DNA of 18,432 nucleotides from NCBI GenBank assembly GCA_964569055.1, contig CAZMSZ010000128.1, forward strand, positions 1 to 18,432, written 5' to 3'. The notes beneath the pieces were generated by a model. The model ran no database searches. It saw nothing but the letters and a program-made list of their open reading frames with translations, and was not told where the DNA came from. A program made the position numbers and the translations under genes. Position 1 is the stretch's first letter, and the number at the start of each line of letters is the position of its first letter. The stretch comes from JAWLGW01 sp964569055. Its GTDB lineage: Bacteria; Planctomycetota; J058. Shown here in pieces: positions 1 through 7,940 of this stretch.

Positions 1-1871
1 CGCTGCTCACACCCGAGCTCGAGGTGGACGCCGCGCGCTTCCCCAACATCGCCGCCGTCGCCAGCCGCTCGCGCTGGTTCCGCAACGCGACCACGGTCCA
101 CTTCCAGACCGAGGCCGCGGTGCCGGCGCTGCTCACCGGGCTCCACCCCGCGGCCGGTCCGCCGCTCCCGGCCACGGTCGCGCACCACCCGCGCAGCCTG
201 TTCACGTTGCTCGCGGGCTCGCACGAGGTCCACGCCTTCGAGGCGATCACCGCGATCTGCCCGCCCGAGATCGCCGCCTCGGGCGCGCGCGAGGTGGACC
301 CGCGCGCGCTCGCGCTCGACCTCGTGGCGGTTTCGCTGCACGTGTTCGCGCCTCGCGACCTCGAGCGCAAGCTGCCGTCGGTGCGCGACGCGCCGCTGGG
401 GTTCGGGCTACCGCTGCCGGAGCGGGTGATCCACCACGTGCGGGACGGGCGCCTGAAGCACTTCGAGCGCTTCCTCGCCGCGCTCGCCCCCGCGGGCGAG
501 CGGCCGCCGCTGTATCTGCTGCACGCGCTGCTCCCGCACGTCCCCTGGACCTATTTCCCCAGCGGCCAGCGCTACACCTGGCGCGGGCCTGCCCCCTGGG
601 AGCCCGCCGAGCGCTGGCCGGCGGACGAGTGGGCCGTCTCCCTGTGCGAGCTGCGCTACCTGCTCCAGCTCGGGTTCGTGGACCGCCTCGTGGGGAGGTT
701 GGTCGCGCGGCTGGAGGAGGTCGGGCTGTACGACGACTGCCTGCTGGTGCTCGCCGCGGACCACGGCCTGTCGTTCCGTCCGGGCGAGGGCCGCCGGATT
801 CCCTCCCCGGCCAACCTGCCGGACCTCGCCTCGGTGCCGCTGTTCGTCAAGCTGCCGGGGCAGGCCACGGGCGTGGTCGACGACCGCGCCGTCGAGCTGG
901 TGGACGTGCTCCCGACGATCGCAGGCGCGCTCGGCCTCGACGTTCCCTGGGCCGTGGACGGAAGGGACGCGCTCTCCACGTCCGCCTCGACGCCGCGGGC
1001 CAGGCGCTTCGCGGGCCAGCCCCTGCCTGACGACGCCGTGCGCGCCCGCCTGCTCGCCGCGCGCGCCCCGTTCGAGCGCCGCTCGGGGAGCGGGACCCCG
1101 TTCGATCGGCTGTTCGCGCGCGGCCCGTTCGCCGACGTCGTCGGCCGCAGGGTCCATGACCTGCCCCGCCGCACCGGAGCCCACCGAGTCACGCTCTCCG
1201 CCGACCTGTCGGCGGCGCGGACGCGAGACCCGGCGGCCTCGTGGCAACCCTGCTACGTGGGCGGGCAGCTCACCCCCGCGCCGCCGCGTCCGCTCGACGT
1301 GGCGCTGGCCCTGGGGGGCCGGGTCGTGGCGGTCACCCGCACCGAGGCGGGGAGCGGCCTCCTCCACGCCCTGCTCCCGGTCGCGGCGCTCCAGACCGGC
1401 GGCGCGCTCGAGGCGTTCTTGCTCGAGCGCGACCCCCGGGGCGGGCCCGCGCTGGTCGGCCTGTCGTCCGAAGAGGCGCCCCGCTTGCGCTGGGCGGACG
1501 AGGAGCCGATCGCGCTGCTGGAAGGGCGGGTGGAGCTGCCGCTCCGCTCGGGGGCGGTGCTCGGCGCCGTCGAGGTCGCGCGGCGGTCGACCGACGGCTC
1601 CCACCTTCGGGTGAGCGGCTGGGCGGCCGACCCGCGCGGCCCCAAGCCGCTGCGCGTGCTCCTGTTCGTCGGCGGGCGCTGCGCGGGCGAGGTCGCGCCG
1701 CACGTGCGACGCCATGACGTGGCCGGGCACCTGGGGCGGGCGGAGGCGATCGCGGGGTTCGAGCTGGTCGCCCCGCCCGAGGCCGCCTCCGAGCCGCTGA
1801 CCGTGATCGCGGTCGGCCCCGGCGGCGCGGCGAGCGCGCTCCGGATCCTGCCGGGGGCGCGCGATCCCTGA
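1..1871 (+). CDS. Sulfatase-like / alkaline-phosphatase-superfamily hydrolase, 5' partial
   Basis: The reading frame is open from the first full codon at base 3 to TGA at 1869-1871, so the true start lies left of the window. The GTG at 24 is unlikely to be the start because the preceding codons (LLTPELE) fit this family. Visible signatures are RFPNIAAVA, then TEAAVPALLTG (bases 108-140), HALLPHVPW, the metal-binding ADHG (Asp codon 759-761, His 762-764), PLFVKLPG and VELVDVLPTIAGALGL. The canonical sulfatase C/S-x-P-S-R is absent; Thr (codon 108-110) sits at the nucleophile position, so a true arylsulfatase is doubtful and a phospho- or alcohol-group transferase or hydrolase is possible. The first metal-binding Asp should lie upstream, outside the window. 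The last 85 or so residues (from about base 1611) form a separate GWAADP...RHDVAGHLG...GFELVAP module. No membrane helix is seen in the visible part. It converges on the polysaccharide operon, 3 bp from its last gene. Confidence 0.8.
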   Translation, partial: LLTPELEVDAARFPNIAAVASRSRWFRNATTVHFQTEAAVPALLTGLHPAAGPPLPATVAHHPRSLFTLLAGSHEVHAFEAITAICPPEIAASGAREVDPRALALDLVAVSLHVFAPRDLERKLPSVRDAPLGFGLPLPERVIHHVRDGRLKHFERFLAALAPAGERPPLYLLHALLPHVPWTYFPSGQRYTWRGPAPWEPAERWPADEWAVSLCELRYLLQLGFVDRLVGRLVARLEEVGLYDDCLLVLAADHGLSFRPGEGRRIPSPANLPDLASVPLFVKLPGQATGVVDDRAVELVDVLPTIAGALGLDVPWAVDGRDALSTSASTPRARRFAGQPLPDDAVRARLLAARAPFERRSGSGTPFDRLFARGPFADVVGRRVHDLPRRTGAHRVTLSADLSAARTRDPAASWQPCYVGGQLTPAPPRPLDVALALGGRVVAVTRTEAGSGLLHALLPVAALQTGGALEAFLLERDPRGGPALVGLSSEEAPRLRWADEEPIALLEGRVELPLRSGAVLGAVEVARRSTDGSHLRVSGWAADPRGPKPLRVLLFVGGRCAGEVAPHVRRHDVAGHLGRAEAIAGFELVAPPEAASEPLTVIAVGPGGAASALRILPGARDP

Positions 1872-1874
1872 GGC

Positions 1875-2876
1875 TCAGCCGGGTGGGCGCAGCCGGTCCC
1901 GGGCGGCGCGCGCCGCCTGCTCGACGGCCCGCAGCGGTCGTGTGACCCGCCAGGTCGGGCTCCGCCAGATCGCCGCCAGCTGGGCGTGCGCCGCGCGGAC
2001 GAGCTCCATGGTGCGCGCGAGCTCCGCCGCGAGCCGGTCGCGCTCGCCGCGGGCCTCCTCGACGGCTCGCTGCGTGCGCTCGAGCGCGGCGGCCTGCCGC
2101 GCCAGGGTCACGGCGTCCACGTTGCGCTGCTCCTCGACCGCCTCGAGCAGCGCCCTCAGCGCGCCCTCGGGCGCGAGCTGCTCCGCGAGGCGCGCCAGAT
2201 GCGGCGAGCGCTGGCGGTGCTCCTCTCGAAACAGGATGCCGAGCCCGTTGAGCACGGGCACGCTCAGCAGCGCGAGGTCGCGCGGCGCCTCGGGGTCGCC
2301 CAAGAAGTCCTCGACGGCGGTCAGCACACCGTTGCGGGGGCCGCCCTCGCGCTCGGCGTTGTGGAGGTGCTCGTTGACCCCGCCCTGGGGCGAGAGGCCG
2401 GGCTCGCCCGGCGCCAGGCCCCCGCGCGCGTAGGGCTGCCGGCGCTCGGCCGGGATCGCGGCGGGGTCGTAGTACATGTCGCGCCGCGCGTACGGCCAGG
2501 CCACGTCGTGGAGCAGCACCGCCGGGAAGGGGCGGGCCTCCTCGCGCGCGCGCCGCGCGAGCAGCTCGAGCTCGCCCCGGACGGTGTGCCAGTTGTGGTC
2601 GCCGTCGAGGAGGACCAGGTCGGGCGGCGGCGTCTGGGCGAGCGCGACCAGGCTCGGCGCGCGGTGGAACGTCAGGCGCCCGGGGTAGCGCGCGGCCAGC
2701 GCCTCGGGGTCGAAGCCCGGGGCGGGGTCGACCGCGTGGAGGGCGGCGCCGCTGGCGGCCGCGTGCGCCAGCAGCAGCTCGGTGTGGGCGCCGCGGTCGG
2801 CGCCGACCTCCACGATCACCTGCGGGGCGAGCTCCTCGAGCAGCGGCCGGACGATCGACCCGAAGAAGCGGTTCAC
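1875..2876 (-). CDS. SAM-dependent methyltransferase with C-terminal coiled coil
   Basis: 333 aa, last gene of the operon. Start GTG (2876-2874) overlaps the TGA of the upstream methyltransferase gene (2875-2873) in a GTGA junction. The N-terminal half is a class I SAM-methyltransferase fold: VIVEVGADRGAHTE (residues 20-33, SAM-binding glycine loop), acidic D50, and DLVLLDGDHNWHTVRGEL (86-103), the D-x-D-G-D-H stretch typical of the Methyltransf_24 and sugar O-methyltransferase groups, with HD at 123-124. Residues about 245-300 are rich in E, R, A and L and look like a coiled coil, followed by SPTWRVTRPLR (306-316) and a basic tail. The acceptor is unknown; a sugar hydroxyl of the exported glycan is the natural guess from context. 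The layout of methyltransferase then coiled coil recalls chain-terminating proteins such as WbdD, but no kinase domain is present. The longer upstream extension of this frame is only a shadow of the neighbouring gene. Confidence 0.82.
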   Translation of the reverse strand: MNRFFGSIVRPLLEELAPQVIVEVGADRGAHTELLLAHAAASGAALHAVDPAPGFDPEALAARYPGRLTFHRAPSLVALAQTPPPDLVLLDGDHNWHTVRGELELLARRAREEARPFPAVLLHDVAWPYARRDMYYDPAAIPAERRQPYARGGLAPGEPGLSPQGGVNEHLHNAEREGGPRNGVLTAVEDFLGDPEAPRDLALLSVPVLNGLGILFREEHRQRSPHLARLAEQLAPEGALRALLEAVEEQRNVDAVTLARQAAALERTQRAVEEARGERDRLAAELARTMELVRAAHAQLAAIWRSPTWRVTRPLRAVEQAARAARDRLRPPG

Positions 2877-3685
2877 GGCAGCGCCTCCGCGGGCCCGCTC
2901 GTCCGGCGCAGTACGATCGAGCACTCGTCGGGCCCCTGCAGGAACAGCTCGACGTCGAAGCTCGCCCGGGCGCGCAGCGCGGCCAACAGCTCGAGGAGCT
3001 CGCGCGGCGTCCAGACGTGGAAGTGAATGCTGTAGTCCAGCTCGGCGAGCTGCGCGGCTCGAGCCGCGACCTCGCCCGGGTCGCGCAGCCCGTCCACGTG
3101 CTCGGCCCACTCGCGGTAGTGCGCCAGGCGCGAGCCGCGGCCGCCGTCGCGGTGATCCGCGAGGACGTGCTCGAGCGGCGTCACCGGGCGGGTCCGGTCG
3201 AAGGTGGCGCGCTTGTCGGGCACCACGAGCAGCAGGTGCCCGCCCTCGCGCAGCACGCGCAGGCCGGCGAGCAGCGCGCCCCAGGGGTCGAGGCAGTGCT
3301 CGAGGAAGTGGCTCGCGATCACGAAGTCCTGCGTCGCGTCCCCCACGGTGGCCAGCCGCTCGCCGTCGTCGATCACGTCGACCTCGACCAGCTCGAGCTC
3401 GGCGAGCTCGGGGTAGTGCCGGCGGAGCGCCGCGGCGCTCATGCGGTCGACGAACCGGCGGGTGACCCCGGCGGGCGCCGGGAACGGCTGGTGCAGCGCG
3501 CCGATCTCGAGGCCGGTCCCGCGCAGATAGCGGGCGGCGATCGCGGCGCGGTCGGGGAGCAGCGGGGCGGGCGCCTCCCCCGAGGGCCCGAGCCAGCGGC
3601 TCCCCAGCCGGACCAGCTCGGCCGCGAGCCGGCGGCGGACGCGGTCGAGGGGAGGCGCCACCGTCGCGGGCAGCCGGAGCGGCAT
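2873..3685 (-). CDS. Class I SAM-dependent methyltransferase
   Basis: 270 aa. Start ATG (3685-3683) shares one base with the TAA of the preceding glycosyltransferase gene (TAATG), and its own TGA overlaps the next GTG start, so translation is probably coupled on both sides. Recognisable parts are GLEIGALHQPFP (58-69, SAM-binding loop, a variant often seen in polysaccharide clusters), an acidic strand ELVEVDVIDDGE (98-109), DFVIASHFLEHCLDPWGAL (120-138, the post-I/motif II region of Methyltransf_11-like enzymes) and LLLVVPDKRATFDRTRP (151-167). The C-terminal FHVWTPRELLELL (222-234) is also usual for this group. No membrane segment. It probably methylates a sugar or a nucleotide-sugar intermediate of the exported glycan; the sequence does not reveal the acceptor. 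Family assignment is firm, substrate is open. Confidence 0.85.
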   Translation of the reverse strand: MPLRLPATVAPPLDRVRRRLAAELVRLGSRWLGPSGEAPAPLLPDRAAIAARYLRGTGLEIGALHQPFPAPAGVTRRFVDRMSAAALRRHYPELAELELVEVDVIDDGERLATVGDATQDFVIASHFLEHCLDPWGALLAGLRVLREGGHLLLVVPDKRATFDRTRPVTPLEHVLADHRDGGRGSRLAHYREWAEHVDGLRDPGEVAARAAQLAELDYSIHFHVWTPRELLELLAALRARASFDVELFLQGPDECSIVLRRTSGPAEALP

Positions 3686-5706
3686 TACGGCCCCCCAACC
3701 CCGGCGGGGTAGAGCGACTCGAGGCTGACGCGCGGCGGGCGCGCCAGCGCGAAGTCGAGCCGCTCCAGGCTCAGGTTGGGCGAGTAGGCCGGGTCGTACA
3801 GCAGCCACTCGCGCCAGATCCGCCGCATGCGGAGCGACTCGGCCGCGAAGCGGGCGGCCCGCTCGGGCGTGTCGTCGAGCCCGCGCGAGGCCGACTCGTG
3901 GTGCACCAGCTCGGCGAACGGCGTGTACACGATCCGGTAGCCCGCGCGGACGATCCGCAGGCACAGGTCGATGTCGTTGAACGCGACCGGCAGCTCCTCG
4001 TTCATGCCGCCCACCTCGCGGTACACGTCGCGCCGGAGCGCGAGGCAGGCGGCCGTGACCGCGGTGAGGTCCTGCACGACCTCCGCCCGCGCCATGTAGG
4101 TCGCCCCGCCCCGCGGGGTGTGCACGTGAGCGTGACCGGCGACCCCCAGGATCCCCACGATCACCCCCGCGTGCTGGATCGTCCCGTCGGGATACCACAG
4201 GCGCGCCCCGACGCCCCCCACGCCGGGTCGCAGCGCGTGGCTCACGAGCTCGGTCAGCCAGCCCGCGTCGGTGACCTCGGTGTCGTTGTTGAGCAGCACC
4301 AGCACCTCGCCGCGCGCCTCCTCGACCGCGCGGTTGTTGAGGGCGGAGAAGTTGAACGGGCGCGGGTCGCGCAGCACGCGCGCGGCGCCGCTCGCCTCGA
4401 GCTCGGCGAGGTACGCCAGCGTCTCGGGCTCGACGCTGCCGTTGTCGACGATCAACAGCTCGTAGGGGTCGTAGTCGGTGCGCTGGCGCACGGTGGTCAC
4501 GCAGGTCCGCAGCAGGTCGAGGCGGTCGCGGGTGAGCACGACGAGGCTCGCGAGCGGGCGCGGCGCGGGCACCGCCCAGCGCACGCGGAGCGCCACGATC
4601 GGGGACGCCAGCGGCTCCACGGCGGCCACCGCGCCCGTCCGCGCGAGGTGCTCGGTGAGCGCGCGGGCGGCCGCGTCGCGGGCGTACGACTTGGCCGCCG
4701 GGTCGGCGGCGGTGCTCCCGCTCGTCGCGCGCCAGTGGTAGAGCACCAGCGGGATGTGCCGGATCTGGTGCGGGTGGAGCCGCTCGGTGAGGCGCAGGAG
4801 CAGGTCGTGGTCCTGCGCGCCCTCGAAGCCGACGCGCAGCCCGCCGAGCTCGGTCACGAGGTCGCGGCGGGCGGCGACCAGGTGGCAGATGTAGTTGTAG
4901 GAGCGGAGGAGGTCGGGGTTCCAGTCGGGCTTGAAGTGCGGGGAGTGGCGGCGCCCCGCGTCGTCGAGCTTGTCCTCGTCGCTGTAGATCAGGCCCACGC
5001 CGGGGTGGCGCACCGCCTCCTCGGCCACGCAGTACAGCGCGTGAGGCGCGAGCTCGTCGTCGTGGTCGAGGAACGCCACCAGCTCGCCGGTGGCGAGGGC
5101 CAGGGCGCTGTTGGTCGCGGCCGCGATGTGGCCGTTCTCGTCGCGCAGCGCGAGGCGGATCCGGGGCTCCTCGGCGGCCCAGGCCCGCAGCCGCTCGCGC
5201 ACGGCCGGGTCGGGCGAGGCGTCGTCGGCGATGCACAGCTCCCAGCGCGGATAGAGCTGGCCGCGGACCGAGGCCACCGCGCGCGCGAGGAGCCGCAGGT
5301 CGGGCGCGTAGGTCGGCAGCAACACCGAGATCGTGGGCCCCTCCAGGGCCCGGGCCCGCGGCGCGTGGCGCGCCCGCTGCTCGGGGGTGAGCGTGGCGTG
5401 CTCGGCGGCCCAGCGGACGTAGGACGGGTCGTCGGTGGGGGCAGGGGCGCGCCGGGACGCGGGCGCGGGCGGCGCGAGGCGGGCGCGGGCCTGCAGCGCG
5501 GCCAGCCCCGCCCAGCGGAGCGGGCGCGTCACCCGCCAGGAGAGCGAGCGCTCGTAGGCGCGCTGCAGCCGCTCGAGCTCCTGCTCCAGCTCCTCGGCGC
5601 GGCGGCGCAGCTCGCGGACCTCGCGCTCCTTGAGCTCGAGCTTGGCCTGCAGCCCGAGGAGCAGGCGCTGCGCGGCGGGGTCGGGCGGCGGCGAATCCAG
5701 GCTCAT
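3685..5706 (-). CDS. Tandem GT2-GT2 glycosyltransferase with N-terminal coiled coil
   Basis: 673 aa. Residues about 20-52 are a Glu/Arg/Leu heptad-like coiled coil, followed by SLSWRVTRPLR (54-64). Two complete GT-A domains follow. Domain 1 (about 125-370) has ISVLLPTYAP, DDASPD, the metal-binding FLDHDDEL (D214-H-D-D217), YSDEDKL and a QDHD acidic site (298-301). Domain 2 (about 385-640) has SLVVLTRDRLDLL, LLIVDNGS, LLNNDTEV (N474-D475) and FNDIDLCLRI (576-585). Both keep acidic sites, so both may be active, adding one or two sugars per cycle to a lipid-linked glycan at the cytoplasmic membrane face. The chosen ATG at 5706 is the first sensible start; no clear Shine-Dalgarno sequence precedes it. 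The gene follows a 65-bp spacer, the only sizeable one in the operon, and couples to the next gene through TAATG. Double-GT2 proteins of this size are common in O-antigen clusters; donor sugars cannot be read from the sequence. Confidence 0.9.
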   Translation of the reverse strand: MSLDSPPPDPAAQRLLLGLQAKLELKEREVRELRRRAEELEQELERLQRAYERSLSWRVTRPLRWAGLAALQARARLAPPAPASRRAPAPTDDPSYVRWAAEHATLTPEQRARHAPRARALEGPTISVLLPTYAPDLRLLARAVASVRGQLYPRWELCIADDASPDPAVRERLRAWAAEEPRIRLALRDENGHIAAATNSALALATGELVAFLDHDDELAPHALYCVAEEAVRHPGVGLIYSDEDKLDDAGRRHSPHFKPDWNPDLLRSYNYICHLVAARRDLVTELGGLRVGFEGAQDHDLLLRLTERLHPHQIRHIPLVLYHWRATSGSTAADPAAKSYARDAAARALTEHLARTGAVAAVEPLASPIVALRVRWAVPAPRPLASLVVLTRDRLDLLRTCVTTVRQRTDYDPYELLIVDNGSVEPETLAYLAELEASGAARVLRDPRPFNFSALNNRAVEEARGEVLVLLNNDTEVTDAGWLTELVSHALRPGVGGVGARLWYPDGTIQHAGVIVGILGVAGHAHVHTPRGGATYMARAEVVQDLTAVTAACLALRRDVYREVGGMNEELPVAFNDIDLCLRIVRAGYRIVYTPFAELVHHESASRGLDDTPERAARFAAESLRMRRIWREWLLYDPAYSPNLSLERLDFALARPPRVSLESLYPAGVGGP

Positions 5707-5715
5707 GCGGGAAGG

Positions 5716-5743
5716 AACGTAGCGAATGGCGCGCTTCGCGCAA
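5716..5743 (-). promoter_or_regulatory. Possible internal promoter before the double-GT2 gene
   Basis: On the minus strand TTGCGC (5743-5738) is followed after 16 bp by TACGTT (5721-5716), and the ATG at 5706 lies 9 bp beyond. Only three of six bases match the sigma-70 consensus in each box, so this is a weak candidate. It is listed because the downstream ATG has no visible Shine-Dalgarno sequence and this is the only long spacer in the operon. Confidence 0.2.
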
Positions 5744-5744
5744 T
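5726..5744. repeat. Inverted repeat (hairpin) in the operon spacer
   Basis: Arms 5726-5733 and 5737-5744 pair over eight positions with one mismatch around a 3-nt loop (ATGGCGCG-CTT-CGCGCAAT). No T-run follows in either direction, so it is not a standard terminator. It could be an RNA-processing or attenuation hairpin between the two large glycosyltransferase genes, or chance in GC-rich DNA. Confidence 0.4.
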
Positions 5745-5771
5745 GGCCGAGGGGCTCCCCGCGGGCGGCCG

Positions 5772-7940
5772 CTACCCACCCCACAGCGCGTCGGCGAGGG
5801 CGAGCGCGGCGCGCTCGGGGGGGAAGGCGCAGGCGTCGGCGAGCGCCTGCTCCCCCAGCCGGCGGCGGAGCCCCGCGTCCTCGACGAGGCGGGCCAGGGC
5901 GGCGGAGCAGGCCTCGCCGTCGTCGCTGTCCACGACCAGCGCGTTCTCGCCGTCGCGCGCGAAGGCGCCCGCGCCCCCGCGGCGCGGGACGATCACGGCC
6001 AGGCCGCAGGCCATGGCCTCGAGCGCGGTCAGGCCCATGGCCTGGTGGCGCGACACGTCCACGAACAGGTCGCAGCTCGGGAGCAGCGCCGCGACCTGCT
6101 CGGGGCGCAGCTCGCCGTAGCAGCTCCAGCCGAAGTCGCGCGGGAGCGCGAGGAAGCCCGGGTCGTGCGGCGCGCAGCCGAACAGGACCGGCTCGAGCGC
6201 CGGGCCGAAGCGCCGGCGCGCGCGCCGCAGCAGCGCGAGCGTCTCGCGCGCCGCGCGGCGCGGGGTGCTGGGGCGCACGAGCGCCGCGACCCGCAGCGGC
6301 GTGGGCGGCGCCTCGCGCGGGCGCGGCCGGAACAGGTCGAGCTCGACGCTCGGCCCGACGACGGCCGCGCTGACCCCGTGCCGCTCGCGGAGCTGGCGCG
6401 CGGTCCACTCGGTCTTGGTCAGCAGCGCCAGCCCGGGCGCCGCGTAGGAGGCGAGGGCGACCGCGCGCGCAGGGCTCCCCTCGGGGTGGAACAGCGGCTC
6501 GTAGTCCTGCACGTAGTAGCCGCGCACCGGCCCGCCCGAGCCGGCCGGCGGGAGCGCGGCCAGCCAGCCCACGGTGGGGTGGAACGAGGCCAGCACCGCG
6601 TCGGCGCCGCGAGCCAGGGCGGGGAGGGCGCCCGGGGCGGCGAGCACCAGCGGGAGCCCCGGGTCGGGGTAGGCGGCGTGGAACCCCGCCGCGAGGCGCT
6701 CGTCCTGCACGAGCGTGACGTCGACGCCGCCCGCCTGCAGGGCGCGCCCCTCGCTCAGGAGCACGTTCACGCCGCCCGAGGCGCCCGCCGCCTGGAGCAG
6801 CACCAGCAGGCGTCGCCCGCCGTGGCGCGCCCGAATGAGGTCGCGCAGGCGCTCGCGCTCCCACAGCGCGCCGGCGTGGGCGCGCAGCCCCGCGAGCACG
6901 GGGTCGTCCTCCAGGCGGCGCGCGACCGCGCGCAAGGTGGCGCCCCCGTGGCGCGCGCGCAGCGCGGCGTCCCCCGCGGCCGCCAGCGCGCGCCGGCGCG
7001 CGTCGCCGAAGCTGGCCGAGTGCGCGTGCGCCACGTAGGCGTCGTCGGCGACGGCGAGCTCGAGCCCCGCCGCGGCGGCCCGCAGCGCCAGGTCGTTCTC
7101 CTCGCCGTAGCCCTGGGGGAAGCGGTCGGCGTCGAGCGGGCCGACCGCGTCCAGCACGCCGCGGCGCACGAGCAGGCAGAACCCGTTGAGCACCGGCACG
7201 CGCGGGTGCATGCGCGCCGCGTGCCGGGCCAGGAGGGACGCGAGCTCGTCCGCCGTCCTCCCCGGCGGGAGCGGGTTGGTCGCCCAGTCCCCTCCTTCGC
7301 GCAGGCGCGGGACCGACTGGAAGGAGGCCGCGTTGGACAGCGGCCCGACCAGGCCGATCCGCGGGTCCGAGCGGGCGCAGGCGAGCAGCCGGTCGAGCCA
7401 CCCGGCGGTGACCTCGGCGTCGCTGTTGAGGAGCACCACCCAGGGGGCCTGGCCCGCGGCGATCCCTCGGTTGGCCGCGCGCGTGTAGCCCCGCGCGACC
7501 TCCTCCCGCAAAAGGGTCGCGCCGTGCTCGGCGGCGAAGGCTTGCAGCGCCGCGGCGGTCTCGGGGCCGCTCCCGTCGTCGACCAGGATCAGCCGCTCGC
7601 CGGGGCGGGCGTGTCGAGCGAGCGCCGCGAGGCAGCGCCGGACGGCCGGGAGCGCGTCGTGCACGCACACCACGACGTCGACCTGCTCGCCGTGGGGCGT
7701 CACGGGCGGCCGCGCGGGGAGGGCCGGCGGGTCGAGCACGCGGCCGTGATCGCCGGCGCGCCGCGCGCGCCACCAGGCGAGCTCCAGGCGGACCCGCGCC
7801 CGGCGCGCGCGCTCGAGCAGGTGGACCTCGAGCGCGGCGCGGGCCGTGGCGCGCAGGCCCTGCGCGCGGACCGCGCGCAGGGCGCGCCCCGGCAGGGCGG
7901 CGACGTCGGCGAGGAGGCCCGACCTCCGCCGCGGCCTCAC
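5772..7940 (-). CDS. GT2-GT4 fusion glycosyltransferase (GT4 half WsaF-like)
   Basis: 722 aa. Start GTG (7940-7938) overlaps the permease stop TGA (7939-7937) as GTGA; the open frame upstream of it is a shadow. A basic helical N-terminus (1-80) precedes a GT2 domain (about 87-340) with VDVVVCVHDALP, LILVDDGS (118-124), LLNSDAEVTAGWL (170-182, metal-binding D174) and GYGEENDLALRA (277-288). The second half (about 375-722) is a GT-B/GT4 domain: GGVNVLLSEGRALQ (389-402), GYYVQDYEPLFHPEGS (474-489), a stretch typical of WsaF-type rhamnosyltransferases, then SRHQAMGLTALEAMACG (630-646). There the first Glu of the usual GT4 E-x7-E is Gln633 while Glu641 is kept, as I recall for this subfamily. No transmembrane helix is seen. 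It probably adds two different linkages during glycan assembly on the cytoplasmic face. Rhamnose as donor is suggested only by the WsaF resemblance. Confidence 0.88.
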   Translation of the reverse strand: MRPRRRSGLLADVAALPGRALRAVRAQGLRATARAALEVHLLERARRARVRLELAWWRARRAGDHGRVLDPPALPARPPVTPHGEQVDVVVCVHDALPAVRRCLAALARHARPGERLILVDDGSGPETAAALQAFAAEHGATLLREEVARGYTRAANRGIAAGQAPWVVLLNSDAEVTAGWLDRLLACARSDPRIGLVGPLSNAASFQSVPRLREGGDWATNPLPPGRTADELASLLARHAARMHPRVPVLNGFCLLVRRGVLDAVGPLDADRFPQGYGEENDLALRAAAAGLELAVADDAYVAHAHSASFGDARRRALAAAGDAALRARHGGATLRAVARRLEDDPVLAGLRAHAGALWERERLRDLIRARHGGRRLLVLLQAAGASGGVNVLLSEGRALQAGGVDVTLVQDERLAAGFHAAYPDPGLPLVLAAPGALPALARGADAVLASFHPTVGWLAALPPAGSGGPVRGYYVQDYEPLFHPEGSPARAVALASYAAPGLALLTKTEWTARQLRERHGVSAAVVGPSVELDLFRPRPREAPPTPLRVAALVRPSTPRRAARETLALLRRARRRFGPALEPVLFGCAPHDPGFLALPRDFGWSCYGELRPEQVAALLPSCDLFVDVSRHQAMGLTALEAMACGLAVIVPRRGGAGAFARDGENALVVDSDDGEACSAALARLVEDAGLRRRLGEQALADACAFPPERAALALADALWGG

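Noticed and set aside
408..1730. Long minus-strand open frame opposite the sulfatase-like gene
   Set aside because: Its translation is Arg/Gly/Pro/Ala-rich low-complexity with no domain, while the plus strand encodes a recognisable hydrolase. Long antisense frames are expected at this GC content.
3898..6120. Long plus-strand open frame opposite the glycosyltransferase genes
   Set aside because: No domain signatures, and two well-supported glycosyltransferase genes lie on the other strand.
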